Positions 19,891-28,301 of a stretch of 64,000 nt of DNA are shown here, in pieces. The stretch's first letter is position 1. Each line of letters starts with the position of its first letter. A model generated the notes under the pieces. It ran no database searches, was not told the DNA's origin, and was given only the letters and a program-made list of their open reading frames with translations. Made by a program: the position numbers and the translations under genes. Origin of the DNA: Nocardia arizonensis (GTDB lineage Bacteria; Actinomycetota; Actinomycetes; Mycobacteriales; Mycobacteriaceae); NCBI RefSeq assembly GCF_001310275.1, contig NZ_LGYZ01000050.1, positions 1 to 64,000 on the forward strand, given 5' to 3'.

Positions 19891-22800
19891 TCAGCGCAGT
19901 GCCGCGGCCTTACGCGCGAGACGTTTGGCCGCGGCAGGCTCGGCCTGCGTCTTGTTCGCGACGGTCTTCTTCGCGGCGACCTTCTTCGCGGATGCCTTGT
20001 CGGCGGGCGCCTTGGCCGCCTTCTTCACCGGCGCCTTGCGCGGGGCCGCGGGCGCGGCCAGCACATCCTTCAGGAACTGGCCCGTGTAGCTCTCGGCGAC
20101 CTGCGCCACCTTTTCCGGGGTACCCTCGGCGACCACCGTGCCACCGCCCGAGCCGCCCTCGGGGCCCATGTCGATCACCCAGTCCGAGGTCTTGATGACG
20201 TCGAGGTTGTGTTCGATGACGATCACCGAATTACCCTTGTCGACAAGGCCGTTGATCACCCCGAGCAGTTTGCGGATGTCCTCGAAGTGCAGACCGGTGG
20301 TCGGCTCGTCCAGGATGTAGATCGTGCGGCCGGTGGAACGCTTCTGGAGTTCGGCGGCCAATTTCACGCGCTGCGCCTCACCGCCGGACAGGGTGGGCGC
20401 GGACTGGCCGAGGCGCACGTAGCCGAGGCCGACGTCCACCAGCGTCTTGAGGTAGCGGTGGATCGAGGTGACCGGTTCGAAGAAGTCCGCGGCCTCGTCG
20501 ATGGGCATATCCAGCACCTCGGCGATGGTCTTGCCCTTGTAGTGCACCTCAAGGGTCTCCCGGTTGTAGCGCGCGCCGTGGCAGACCTCGCACGGGACAT
20601 ACACATCGGGCAGGAAGTTCATCTCGATCTTGAGAGTGCCGTCGCCCGAACAGGCTTCGCAGCGCCCGCCTTTGACATTGAAGGAGAACCTGCCCGGCTG
20701 ATAGCCGCGCACCTTGGCCTCCGTGGTGGCCGCGAACAGGGTGCGGATCTTGTCGAAGACGCCGGTGTAGGTGGCCGGATTGGACCGCGGGGTGCGGCCG
20801 ATCGGCGACTGGTCGACCTGCACCAGTTTGTCCAGGTGATCGAGTCCGTTGACCCTGGTGTGCCTGCCCGGCACCTGCCGCGCGCCGTTGAGCTTGTTCG
20901 CCAGCACGGTCGCCAGGATGTCGTTGACCAACGTCGACTTACCCGAACCCGAGACGCCGGTGACCGAGGTGAGCACCCCGAGCGGGAAGGCCACGTCGAT
21001 GCCGCGCAGATTGTGCTCGGTGGCGCCGACGACGGTGAGCCGCCGCTTCCTGTCGACCGGGCGCCGCACCATCGGCACCTCGATGCGTTCGCGGCCCGAA
21101 AGGTAGGCGCCGGTCAGCGAATTCGGATCCGCGAGCAGTTCCCGATACGGTCCGCTGTGCACGACCCGGCCGCCGTGTTCGCCCGCGAGCGGGCCGATGT
21201 CGACCACCCAGTCCGACGCCTTGATGGTGTCCTCGTCGTGTTCGACCACGATCAGGGTGTTGCCGAGATTGCGCAGCCGGGTGAGGGTTTCGATCAGTCG
21301 GCGATTGTCGCGCTGGTGCAGACCGATGGACGGCTCGTCAAGCACGTAGAGCACGCCGACCAGGCCCGAGCCGATCTGAGTGGCCAGCCGGATGCGCTGT
21401 GCCTCACCGCCGGACAGGGTCGCCGCCGCGCGCGAGAGCGACAGATATTGCAGTCCGACGTCGAGCAGGAAGCCGAGTCGGGCCTGCACCTCCTTGAGCA
21501 CCTGCCCCGCGATGGCGGCCTCGCGCTCCCCCAGGGTGAGCGCGTTCAGAAAGGCGGAGCATTCGGCGATGGACAGTTCGCTGACCTCGGCGATGGATTT
21601 GCGGTCCCCGCCCGCGTCGATGGTGACCGCGAGGATCTCCGGGCGCAGTCGGGCGCCGTCGCAGACCGGGCACGGGACATCGCGCATGTACCCGTCGTAG
21701 TGCTCCTTCATCTGCTCGGACTCGGTGTTGTCCATGCGCCGCTGGAGGAACGGCATCACGCCCTCGAAGTCGGCGTAATAGGACCGCTTGCGCCCGTAGC
21801 GGTTGGTGTAGGAGACGTGCACCTGATCGGCGCTGCCCTCGAGCACGGCCTTGCGCGCCTTGAGCGGCAATTCCCGCCACGGGGTGTCCATGGAGAAGCC
21901 GATGGCTTCCGCGAGTCCCGACAGCAGCCGGGTGAAGTACTCGGCCGTCTGCCCGCGCGACCAGGGCGCGATGGCCCCATCGGCGAGACTCAGTTCGGGA
22001 TCGGGCACCACGAGATCCGGGTCGACCTCCTTGCGGATGCCGAGGCCGGTGCAGTCCGGACAGGCGCCGTAGGGCGAGTTGAAGGAGAACGAGCGCGGCT
22101 CGAGATCCTCGATATCGAGCGGATGCCCGTTCGGGCAGGCCAGACGTTCGGAGAAGCGGCGCTCGCGATCGTGGGCGTGCTCGTCGCGGTCGACGAAATC
22201 CAGGACGACGATGCCGTCGGCGAGGCGCAGCGCGGTCTCGATGGAGTCGGTGAGCCGCTGTTTGGAGTTCGGCTTGACCGCGAGCCGGTCCACGACCACC
22301 TCGACGTCGTGTTTCTCCTGCTTCTTCAGCTTCGGCGGATCGGTCAGCGGATAGACCACGCCGTCCACCCGCACGCGCGAATAACCCTGGGTGTTCAACT
22401 GGTCGAACAGGTCGACGAACTCGCCCTTGCGGGTACGCACGACCGGCGCGAGCACCTGGAACCGGATGCCCTCGTCCATGGCGAGCACCTGATCCACGAT
22501 CTGCTGCGGGGTCTGCTTGGCGATCAGTTCACCGCAGACCGGGCAGTGCGGTGTACCCGCGCGGGCGTAGAGCAGACGCAGGTAGTCGTAGACCTCGGTG
22601 ATGGTGCCGACCGTCGAGCGGGGGTTGCGGTTGGTGGATTTCTGGTCGATGGAGACCGCGGGGGACAGACCCTCGATGAAGTCCACATCCGGTTTGTCCA
22701 TCTGCCCGAGGAACTGCCTCGCGTAGGCCGACAGCGATTCCACGTACCGGCGCTGGCCCTCGGCGAAGATGGTGTCGAAGGCGAGACTGGACTTGCCGGA

Positions 22801-22905
22801 GCCGGACAGACCGGTGAACACGATGAGACTGTCGCGGGGCAGATCCAGGTCGACCCCCTTCAGATTGTGCTCCCGAGCTCCGCGCACGGTGAGGCGTTCG
22901 GCCAC
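19891..22905 (-). CDS. uvrA: UvrABC excinuclease subunit A with Lys/Ala-rich tail
   Basis: DNA-damage recognition ATPase of nucleotide excision repair. It has two ABC ATPase halves: Walker [10 protein letters not shown] near residue 33 and GVSGSGKST near 650, with signatures [12 protein letters not shown] and [12 protein letters not shown]. Zinc modules with paired CxxC motifs are near 260-285 and 745-775. The start is GTG at 22905 behind GAAGGGA. At 1004 residues it is longer than the usual 940-970: the last 50 or so residues are Lys/Ala-rich ([20 protein letters not shown]) like a histone-H1 or HupB tail and probably bind DNA non-specifically. Confidence 0.97.
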   Translation of the reverse strand: MAERLTVRGAREHNLKGVDLDLPRDSLIVFTGLSGSGKSSLAFDTIFAEGQRRYVESLSAYARQFLGQMDKPDVDFIEGLSPAVSIDQKSTNRNPRSTVGTITEVYDYLRLLYARAGTPHCPVCGELIAKQTPQQIVDQVLAMDEGIRFQVLAPVVRTRKGEFVDLFDQLNTQGYSRVRVDGVVYPLTDPPKLKKQEKHDVEVVVDRLAVKPNSKQRLTDSIETALRLADGIVVLDFVDRDEHAHDRERRFSERLACPNGHPLDIEDLEPRSFSFNSPYGACPDCTGLGIRKEVDPDLVVPDPELSLADGAIAPWSRGQTAEYFTRLLSGLAEAIGFSMDTPWRELPLKARKAVLEGSADQVHVSYTNRYGRKRSYYADFEGVMPFLQRRMDNTESEQMKEHYDGYMRDVPCPVCDGARLRPEILAVTIDAGGDRKSIAEVSELSIAECSAFLNALTLGEREAAIAGQVLKEVQARLGFLLDVGLQYLSLSRAAATLSGGEAQRIRLATQIGSGLVGVLYVLDEPSIGLHQRDNRRLIETLTRLRNLGNTLIVVEHDEDTIKASDWVVDIGPLAGEHGGRVVHSGPYRELLADPNSLTGAYLSGRERIEVPMVRRPVDRKRRLTVVGATEHNLRGIDVAFPLGVLTSVTGVSGSGKSTLVNDILATVLANKLNGARQVPGRHTRVNGLDHLDKLVQVDQSPIGRTPRSNPATYTGVFDKIRTLFAATTEAKVRGYQPGRFSFNVKGGRCEACSGDGTLKIEMNFLPDVYVPCEVCHGARYNRETLEVHYKGKTIAEVLDMPIDEAADFFEPVTSIHRYLKTLVDVGLGYVRLGQSAPTLSGGEAQRVKLAAELQKRSTGRTIYILDEPTTGLHFEDIRKLLGVINGLVDKGNSVIVIEHNLDVIKTSDWVIDMGPEGGSGGGTVVAEGTPEKVAQVAESYTGQFLKDVLAAPAAPRKAPVKKAAKAPADKASAKKVAAKKTVANKTQAEPAAAKRLARKAAALR

Positions 22906-23496
22906 CAGGTGAGTCCCTTCTCGATCGTGTCGGTGTTCGTATCAATCGCACGGTGTCCTGACGGTCCACCGACCCGCGTGGCCGGGCCCGGAGCACCCCG
23001 CCGACATGCTAGGCGCGACCACCGACAAGTTTCGCGGCCTCGCGGTCCGTCGCCGCGCACCCGGTGCGAAGAGCGCGGACCGGCCCGTGCATTCCGCGCG
23101 CCCGTGCCGGTCGGGCGCGCCCACATCCACACTATCCCCCTGCTCGCGACCGGTATGGCAGCGATCTCCGGGGCAGGCACACCGACGTCGGTCGCGGTGA
23201 TCGATGCCACACCGGCGGAGGCGAACGCATACCGCTCGGCGACGAGCGCGACCATGCCGCGCGACTCGTCCGAGAACCGCCCGGTCCGCGATGTCCGACT
23301 CCGTCGCCACATTCCGCAGATCCGTGTCACAGACCGCCGACCGCCCCGACCGATCACGCGAAACCTCTTGCGCGTACCGCGATCTCGCCTCGATGCCGAT
23401 TTCGCGGCACGCACTACCGCGTGCGGCTACGGTGGTTCCGGGGCGAGGCGTCGGATCCGACCACGACGAAGACATTCGAAACGCCGGGAGGCGAGC
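22906..23496. other. Gap between uvrA and the devR-like gene
   Basis: 591 bases without a convincing gene. Several frames stay open on both strands but are Arg-rich or lack ribosome sites and family resemblance. Just upstream of uvrA there is a CGAAC half of a LexA-type box, but no matching second half. Confidence 0.5.
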
Positions 23497-24129
23497 GTGA
23501 TCAAGGTGTTCCTGGTCGATGACCACGAGATCGTGCGGCGAGGGCTGATCGACCTGCTGAACAACGACCCGGAACTGCGCGTGGTCGGGGAGGCGGTCGA
23601 CGTGGCCGAGGCCATGACGGGCATCCCGCGGGCACGACCGGACGTGGCCGTGCTCGACGTGCGCCTGCCCGACGGCAACGGCATCGAACTGTGCCGCGAT
23701 CTGCTCGCGGGTATGGAAGGACTGCGCTGTCTGATCCTCACCTCCTACACCGACGAGCACGCCATGCTCGACGCGATCCTCGCGGGCGCGAGCGGCTACG
23801 TGGTGAAGGACGTCAAGGGCATGGAACTGGCCGAAGCCATCAAGGCGATCGGCTCGGGACGGTCGCTGCTCGACACACGCGCCGCCGCGACACTGCGGGC
23901 GCGCCTGCGCGTCGGCGGTGACACCGACGGCGCCCTGGCCGGACTCACCGATCAGGAGCGCAAACTGCTGGCACTGCTCGGCGAGGGGCTCACCAACCGT
24001 CAGATCGCGGCGCGAATGTTCCTGGCGGAGAAGACCGTCAAGAACTACGTCTCGCGGCTGCTGGCCAAACTCGGTATGCAGCGCCGCACCCAGGCCGCGG
24101 TGCTGGCCTCGCGAATGCGCGAGTCCTGA
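23497..24129 (+). CDS. NarL/FixJ-family response regulator, DevR/DosR-like
   Basis: A 210-residue response regulator. Receiver domain 1-120: acidic pocket VDDHE, phospho-acceptor Asp in [13 protein letters not shown], conserved Thr/Ser and Lys ([17 protein letters not shown]). LuxR-type HTH at the C-terminus: [20 protein letters not shown], then [16 protein letters not shown]. The sequence is close in length and pattern to mycobacterial DevR/DosR, which drives the hypoxia/dormancy regulon. It starts at GTG 23497 behind GGGAGGCGAGC. No adjacent sensor kinase gene. Its stop faces that of an S30AE-type gene four bases away. Confidence 0.9.
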   Translation: MIKVFLVDDHEIVRRGLIDLLNNDPELRVVGEAVDVAEAMTGIPRARPDVAVLDVRLPDGNGIELCRDLLAGMEGLRCLILTSYTDEHAMLDAILAGASGYVVKDVKGMELAEAIKAIGSGRSLLDTRAAATLRARLRVGGDTDGALAGLTDQERKLLALLGEGLTNRQIAARMFLAEKTVKNYVSRLLAKLGMQRRTQAAVLASRMRES

Positions 24130-24133
24130 CGCC

Positions 24134-24919
24134 TCAGAACGGTACGACGACGGCGAGATCCCCGTCGTAGCGCCGGTAGAGCAATCTCCCGCGAGCGGTG
24201 TGCTCGTCGGTGAAGAACAGGAACGGCAGACCGGCGCGGCACAGCCAGGTCGCCGCCTCGTCCTCGGTCAGTGTCGGTGTCGGATCCGGTTGCACCGCAA
24301 CGGGTAGCGCGCCCGCGGTCTGCGGCTGGTCGGCCGGTGCGGCGGGCGCGAACACCGCGCGCCGGCGCGCCAGGGTGACGCCGACCGGATCGCTCCAGTA
24401 CACGATGGCGTCCTCGTCGGATTCGGCGTCGGTGAACAGGTAGGCGTCGTAGTCCATGGCGTCCATGACAGCTGCGGCCTCGGTGGGCGAACCGGTCAGC
24501 AGGGCGCATTCCTTGCGGCGCACGATCGGACGGCGCTCGGTGACGCGGCATAGTGGCGGGCGCGCGGGATCGGGCCACGAGCGTGATTGGTTGGCGGCCA
24601 GCCGGGTGATCTGGCGGTCGAGACGCTCGACCGCGAAGGTGACGGCGAAACCGCGCGGTCCGGTCACCTGCACGCGAATCGGTTTGTCGTGCATACGGAT
24701 ATTGGCCTGCACCACGGTGGGCTGGTCGAGATCCTCCGGCGCGGTGACCCGTACCCGCGCGGGCACGTCGAGATGGTGGCGACGCAGTACCCGGCCGATG
24801 GCACGCACCGCCCTGGTGACATCGGCGGGCGGAACCGCACCGCGGGTGGTGACCGCGAGGTCGGGGTCCGCCGCGGTGGTCCACTGCTCCGAGAGATATA
24901 ACGGCTGCGACGAATTCAT
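24134..24919 (-). CDS. Ribosome-associated S30AE/HPF C-terminal domain protein, DATIN-like
   Basis: A 261-residue protein with two tandem copies of the small HPF/S30AE C-terminal module. The first is around 138-185 (DAMDYDAYLFTDAESDEDAI) and the second around 215-258 (CRAGLPFLFFTDEHTARG, then LYRRYDGDLAVVVP). The N-terminal 120 residues have a looser HPF-like pattern. The organisation recalls the mycobacterial dormancy protein Rv0079 (DATIN), thought to down-regulate translation in dormancy. RBS AGAGGTG precedes the ATG. It converges on the DevR-like gene and has a DosR-like box upstream. Confidence 0.85.
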   Translation of the reverse strand: MNSSQPLYLSEQWTTAADPDLAVTTRGAVPPADVTRAVRAIGRVLRRHHLDVPARVRVTAPEDLDQPTVVQANIRMHDKPIRVQVTGPRGFAVTFAVERLDRQITRLAANQSRSWPDPARPPLCRVTERRPIVRRKECALLTGSPTEAAAVMDAMDYDAYLFTDAESDEDAIVYWSDPVGVTLARRRAVFAPAAPADQPQTAGALPVAVQPDPTPTLTEDEAATWLCRAGLPFLFFTDEHTARGRLLYRRYDGDLAVVVPF

Positions 24920-24981
24920 AGGACACCTCTGCTCTCTAATCCTCCGATCCGATCATCCCATCGGTGGCCCGCGTCGGCGAA

Positions 24982-25001
24982 CAGGGTCGAAAGTCCCCGA
25001 T
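24982..25001 (-). promoter_or_regulatory. Candidate DosR/DevR box upstream of the DATIN-like gene
   Basis: On the minus strand the 20-mer TCGGGGACTTTCGACCCTGT matches the mycobacterial DosR consensus TTSGGGACTWWAGTCCCSAA at about 13 of 20 positions, with an intact left half GGGACTTT. It is centred about 72 bases upstream of the start codon, a usual activator position. Confidence 0.4.
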
Positions 25002-25118
25002 CCGCGATCCGTACCAATCGCGGCGCAGCCGAAAACGCTTCTCCGTGGCCGGGATCCGAGACGGCCGACGGCGGCGGGGTGTGCCGAGTCATGTGATGCG
25101 CGCGGTACGGGCCGAACG

Positions 25119-26309
25119 CTAGTCCGCCGGGCCGAGCACGACCATCGAATTGTGCCCGCCCATGCCGAGGGACAGTTTCGCGGTGAGCCCGCCCTGGAAG
25201 GGCGTCGTCCCGTCCATGAGCCGCTCGTAGGCGGGCGCGACGATCGGCGCGGCGGGTACCAGGCCGCGCTCGTATCCCAGTGCGGCGGCGGCGATCTCGA
25301 CCGCGGCCGCGGCGCCCTGGCAGTGACCGACCAGCGGTTTGACCGAATACACCGACGGCCGGTCCGCGAAGACGCGGGCGAGCAGATCCCGCTCGGCCAC
25401 GTCGCATTGTTCGGTGCCGGTGCCGTGGGCGTTGAAGTAGGCGATGTCGGCGGCGGTCACGCCCGCGTCCCCGAGTGCGAGCCGGGCGCAGTCCAGGATC
25501 CGCTCGTGACTCGGTTCGACCGACACCACGTGGTGCGCGTCGTTGTTCATGGCCCCGCCGAGCACCGCGGCGTAGGGACGCGGCGCCGAACGGCTCAGCA
25601 CGAAGGCCACCGACGCCTCCCCCATGCTGAATCCGCGACTGCCCTGCTGGAACGGTCGCGAGCCCTCCAGTGGCTCCACATCGGCGACCGCCGCGCCGAG
25701 GTGGACGAAATGGTGCACCAACTCCGGTGTCGCCGAAAGATCGCTCGCGACACAGATCACATCGTCGGCGAGGCGGGCATCGAGCCACAGCCGCGCTGTG
25801 ATAAGCGCCACATTGGCCGAACTGCACGCGGCCGACACGTTCATGGCCGGGCCGTGAAAGCCGTATTCCTGCATGAGGACCGAGACGGGCGTCGAAGGCA
25901 ATAGTCGTAGGAAGTCGCGGGATCTGCGCACGCCGCGGTCGACCAGATAGAAGTCCTGCCAGTCGACCACGTCGCCCAGGACTATGGCCTGCACCAGCCC
26001 AACGGTGCGGCCCGGTCGCCAGCCGCGGGCGCACGCGTCGCGAATGGCCTCGCGCGCCGACTCGTGCACCGCGCGGCCATAGCGACTGGTGCTCACCCCC
26101 TGGTCACCGCCCTCGGGCACGGTCGCGACCCATGCGTACTCGTCACGGGACGGTCCGTATCCGGGGGTCCGAGTGGCCGCGGATTTTCCGCTGGTCAAAC
26201 CCTGCCAGAGCAGCTCACGCCCCCAGCCGTAGCCGGAGACGGCGCCGATTCCGGCGATCGTCATATGATCTCGTCGGTACTCGAAAGGGTGGGACGTGGT
26301 GCCCGGCAT
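25119..26309 (-). CDS. Beta-ketoacyl synthase (KAS I/II-type), stand-alone
   Basis: Condensing enzyme of the thiolase fold that joins acyl-ACP and malonyl-ACP in fatty acid or polyketide synthesis. 396 residues from the ATG at 26309, behind GGAGGAGAG. The triad is complete: Cys in VSAACSSANVA, His in NAHGTGTEQ and His in KPLVGHCQGAAAA. No acyl-carrier, reductase or dehydratase gene is adjacent, so it may work as an accessory synthase or with remote partners. The next genes upstream (PAS-GGDEF) are divergent. Confidence 0.9.
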   Translation of the reverse strand: MPGTTSHPFEYRRDHMTIAGIGAVSGYGWGRELLWQGLTSGKSAATRTPGYGPSRDEYAWVATVPEGGDQGVSTSRYGRAVHESAREAIRDACARGWRPGRTVGLVQAIVLGDVVDWQDFYLVDRGVRRSRDFLRLLPSTPVSVLMQEYGFHGPAMNVSAACSSANVALITARLWLDARLADDVICVASDLSATPELVHHFVHLGAAVADVEPLEGSRPFQQGSRGFSMGEASVAFVLSRSAPRPYAAVLGGAMNNDAHHVVSVEPSHERILDCARLALGDAGVTAADIAYFNAHGTGTEQCDVAERDLLARVFADRPSVYSVKPLVGHCQGAAAAVEIAAAALGYERGLVPAAPIVAPAYERLMDGTTPFQGGLTAKLSLGMGGHNSMVVLGPAD

Positions 26310-26522
26310 GATCTCTCCTCCGCCGGTTCTCCGTGGCCGCCGATATCGGCCCGACAAAGCAGAAAGAACCGGTTTTCTCTGTCATGATCAACCAGGTGGG
26401 ACACGACAGGGCGTCCGTGCCGTGAGCCGAACAACACAGATGGTGTGATCTCGTGCACCTCGAAACCAGACCAATCCCGTGTTCCAATGGCCATGATTCG
26501 GTCGACGATCGGGGGTTTCCGA

Positions 26523-27866
26523 GTGGGTGAGGACAGGGCGGCGAACAGCTCGGCGGATGCCGAGCAGCTGGCCCAGCGGTACCGGTCGCTCGTGGAGCAC
26601 ACCCCCGACGGGATCTGTGTGCACGAGGGCGGCCGGATCCTCTATGTCAATCCCGCCACCGTCGGTCTGCTCGCCGCCGAGGACGCCGACGAACTCGTCG
26701 GCGAGCCGCTGACCCGTTTCGTGCATCCCCGCTCGGTGCCCGCCATGCTCGATCGCATCGGCCGCCTCGACACCGAGGGCGCAGCCTCCGAGCCGACCGA
26801 GATGACCCTGCTGCGGCTGGACGGGGGAATCGTCCAGGTCGAAACCGTCTCGGTACGCACGCCGTGGCTGGACCGCCTCGCCTACCAGGTCGTCATCCAC
26901 GATCTGACCGCACAGCGCACCGCCGAGGCCGCCCAGCGCCTGGCCGAACAGCACTTCACGACCGTGGTCTCCCAACTCGAGGAGGGCGTGGTCGTCATCG
27001 ATCGCAACGGCCGCATCGAATCGGCCAATCCGGCGGCCGCGCGCATCTTCGTCGCCGACAGCCGCGCCGACCTCACCGGCAGCGCCATCGATGAACTGTC
27101 GATGGCGCTGCTCGACGCGAATGCCCAGCCGCTGCCGCCGTCGCGCCACCCGATCGCGCGCACCCTCGCCACCGGCGAGACGATCACCGGCTACGTCTTC
27201 GGCGTCGACCGCGTCGACGGGCAGCGCCGCTGGCTGTCGGGCAGCAGCAGGCTGCTCAATCCCGACGACCCGTACTCCGCGGCGGTGTCCTCTTTCGCCG
27301 ACATCACCGAATTCCGTGCCAGCCGAAGGCAACTGGAGTACCAGGCCACCCACGACTCGCTGACCGGACTGGCCAACAGGTCGCTGATCCTGTCCCAGCT
27401 CGCGAGCGCGCTGGCCACCAGCGAGGATCTGCCGGTGTCCACGGTGCTGTTCATCGACCTCGACGGATTCAAGGCCATCAACGACACCCTCGGCCACGCC
27501 ATCGGCGACACCGTGCTCCAGATCGTGGCCCAGCGCCTGCAACGGGCGCTGCGCGCCGACGACCTGGTCGGGCGGCTCGGCGGCGACGAATTCCTGGTGC
27601 TGCTGTCCGGCGGCTCGCGCAGGATCGACGTGGACTCCCTGGTCGATCGGCTGCGCTCGACCATGTCCGAACCGATCATCGCGCGCGGGCACCGCATCCA
27701 GGTCAACGCCTCCATCGGCGTCACCGCGCTGGCCTCCGACGACCACCGCACCCCAGAGGCGGTCCTGCACGACGCCGACCTGGCCATGTACCGGGCCAAG
27801 ACCACCGGACCTCGCGACGCCCCACTCGGCCCGGGTCTGCGGTCCGACAGCACGCACGCCTCCTGA
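26523..27866 (+). CDS. PAS-GGDEF diguanylate cyclase
   Basis: Makes cyclic di-GMP. Two PAS-like sensor domains (residues about 18-130, YRSLVEHTPDGICVHEG; and about 145-265, VVIDRNGRIESANPAAARIF) precede a GGDEF domain from about 285 (ATHDSLTGLANRSLI, FIDLDGFKAINDTLGHAIGD). The active-site loop is an intact RLGGDEF, and RADD five residues earlier is a canonical inhibitory I-site. No EAL domain and no membrane segment, so it is a soluble, product-inhibited cyclase. The frame is open to 26445; I take the GTG at 26523 with a GGGGG tract upstream, but ATGs at 26487 and 26493 are possible. Confidence 0.92.
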   Translation: MGEDRAANSSADAEQLAQRYRSLVEHTPDGICVHEGGRILYVNPATVGLLAAEDADELVGEPLTRFVHPRSVPAMLDRIGRLDTEGAASEPTEMTLLRLDGGIVQVETVSVRTPWLDRLAYQVVIHDLTAQRTAEAAQRLAEQHFTTVVSQLEEGVVVIDRNGRIESANPAAARIFVADSRADLTGSAIDELSMALLDANAQPLPPSRHPIARTLATGETITGYVFGVDRVDGQRRWLSGSSRLLNPDDPYSAAVSSFADITEFRASRRQLEYQATHDSLTGLANRSLILSQLASALATSEDLPVSTVLFIDLDGFKAINDTLGHAIGDTVLQIVAQRLQRALRADDLVGRLGGDEFLVLLSGGSRRIDVDSLVDRLRSTMSEPIIARGHRIQVNASIGVTALASDDHRTPEAVLHDADLAMYRAKTTGPRDAPLGPGLRSDSTHAS

Positions 27867-27878
27867 CGGAGATCCGGT

Positions 27879-28217
27879 TTGATCATCGAACACGCCCTGC
27901 TTCCCGTGGCGACCGAACGCGCCGCCGAATTCGAGGCCGCCTTCGCCGGTGCCCGGCCCCTCATCGCCGCAACACCGGGCTTCCGCACCCTCACGTTGTC
28001 GCGCTGTGTGGAATCGCCCGGCACCTATTTGCTGGTGGTCGAGTGGGACGACCTCGCCGACCACGTCGAGGGATTCCGCGGCTCGGATCGGTACGCGCGC
28101 TGGTCGGAATTGCTGCACCATTTCTACGACCCTTTCCCCGCCGTGCTGCACTTCGCCCCGGTGTTGTGCTCGGGGCCCTCACCTGCGGTTGCGGCGAGCA
28201 CACCGGATCCGCAGTAA
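27879..28217 (+). CDS. Antibiotic biosynthesis monooxygenase-fold (ABM) protein
   Basis: A 112-residue protein with the ABM dimeric ferredoxin-like fold (IIEHALLPVATERAAEFEAA, then LLVVEWDDLADHVEGFRGS) and a disordered tail. It starts at TTG 27879 with GGAG seven bases upstream and 12 bases after the GGDEF gene, so the two are probably co-transcribed. Family members include quinol monooxygenases and haem-degrading enzymes; no cofactor or substrate can be read here. Confidence 0.85.
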   Translation: MIIEHALLPVATERAAEFEAAFAGARPLIAATPGFRTLTLSRCVESPGTYLLVVEWDDLADHVEGFRGSDRYARWSELLHHFYDPFPAVLHFAPVLCSGPSPAVAASTPDPQ

Positions 28218-28301
28218 GCTCGACAACTCTGTTTTCACTCGCGCGTGAACCCACCGGTCGCGCGTGGGTCCCCGGCTCATCGCGGTGACAAGGAGTTCAG
28301 T

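Noticed and set aside
22906..22960. LexA box upstream of uvrA
   Set aside because: Only the CGAAC half is present; the GTTCG half is missing.
19789..23400. Very long plus-strand frame leading into the DevR-like gene
   Set aside because: It runs antisense to uvrA; only the part from GTG 23497 has protein-family motifs and a ribosome site.
22860..23414. 184-codon minus-strand frame in the uvrA-devR gap
   Set aside because: Arg-rich composition, no ribosome site, no family resemblance.
26388..28151. 587-codon minus-strand frame
   Set aside because: Antisense of the PAS-GGDEF gene.
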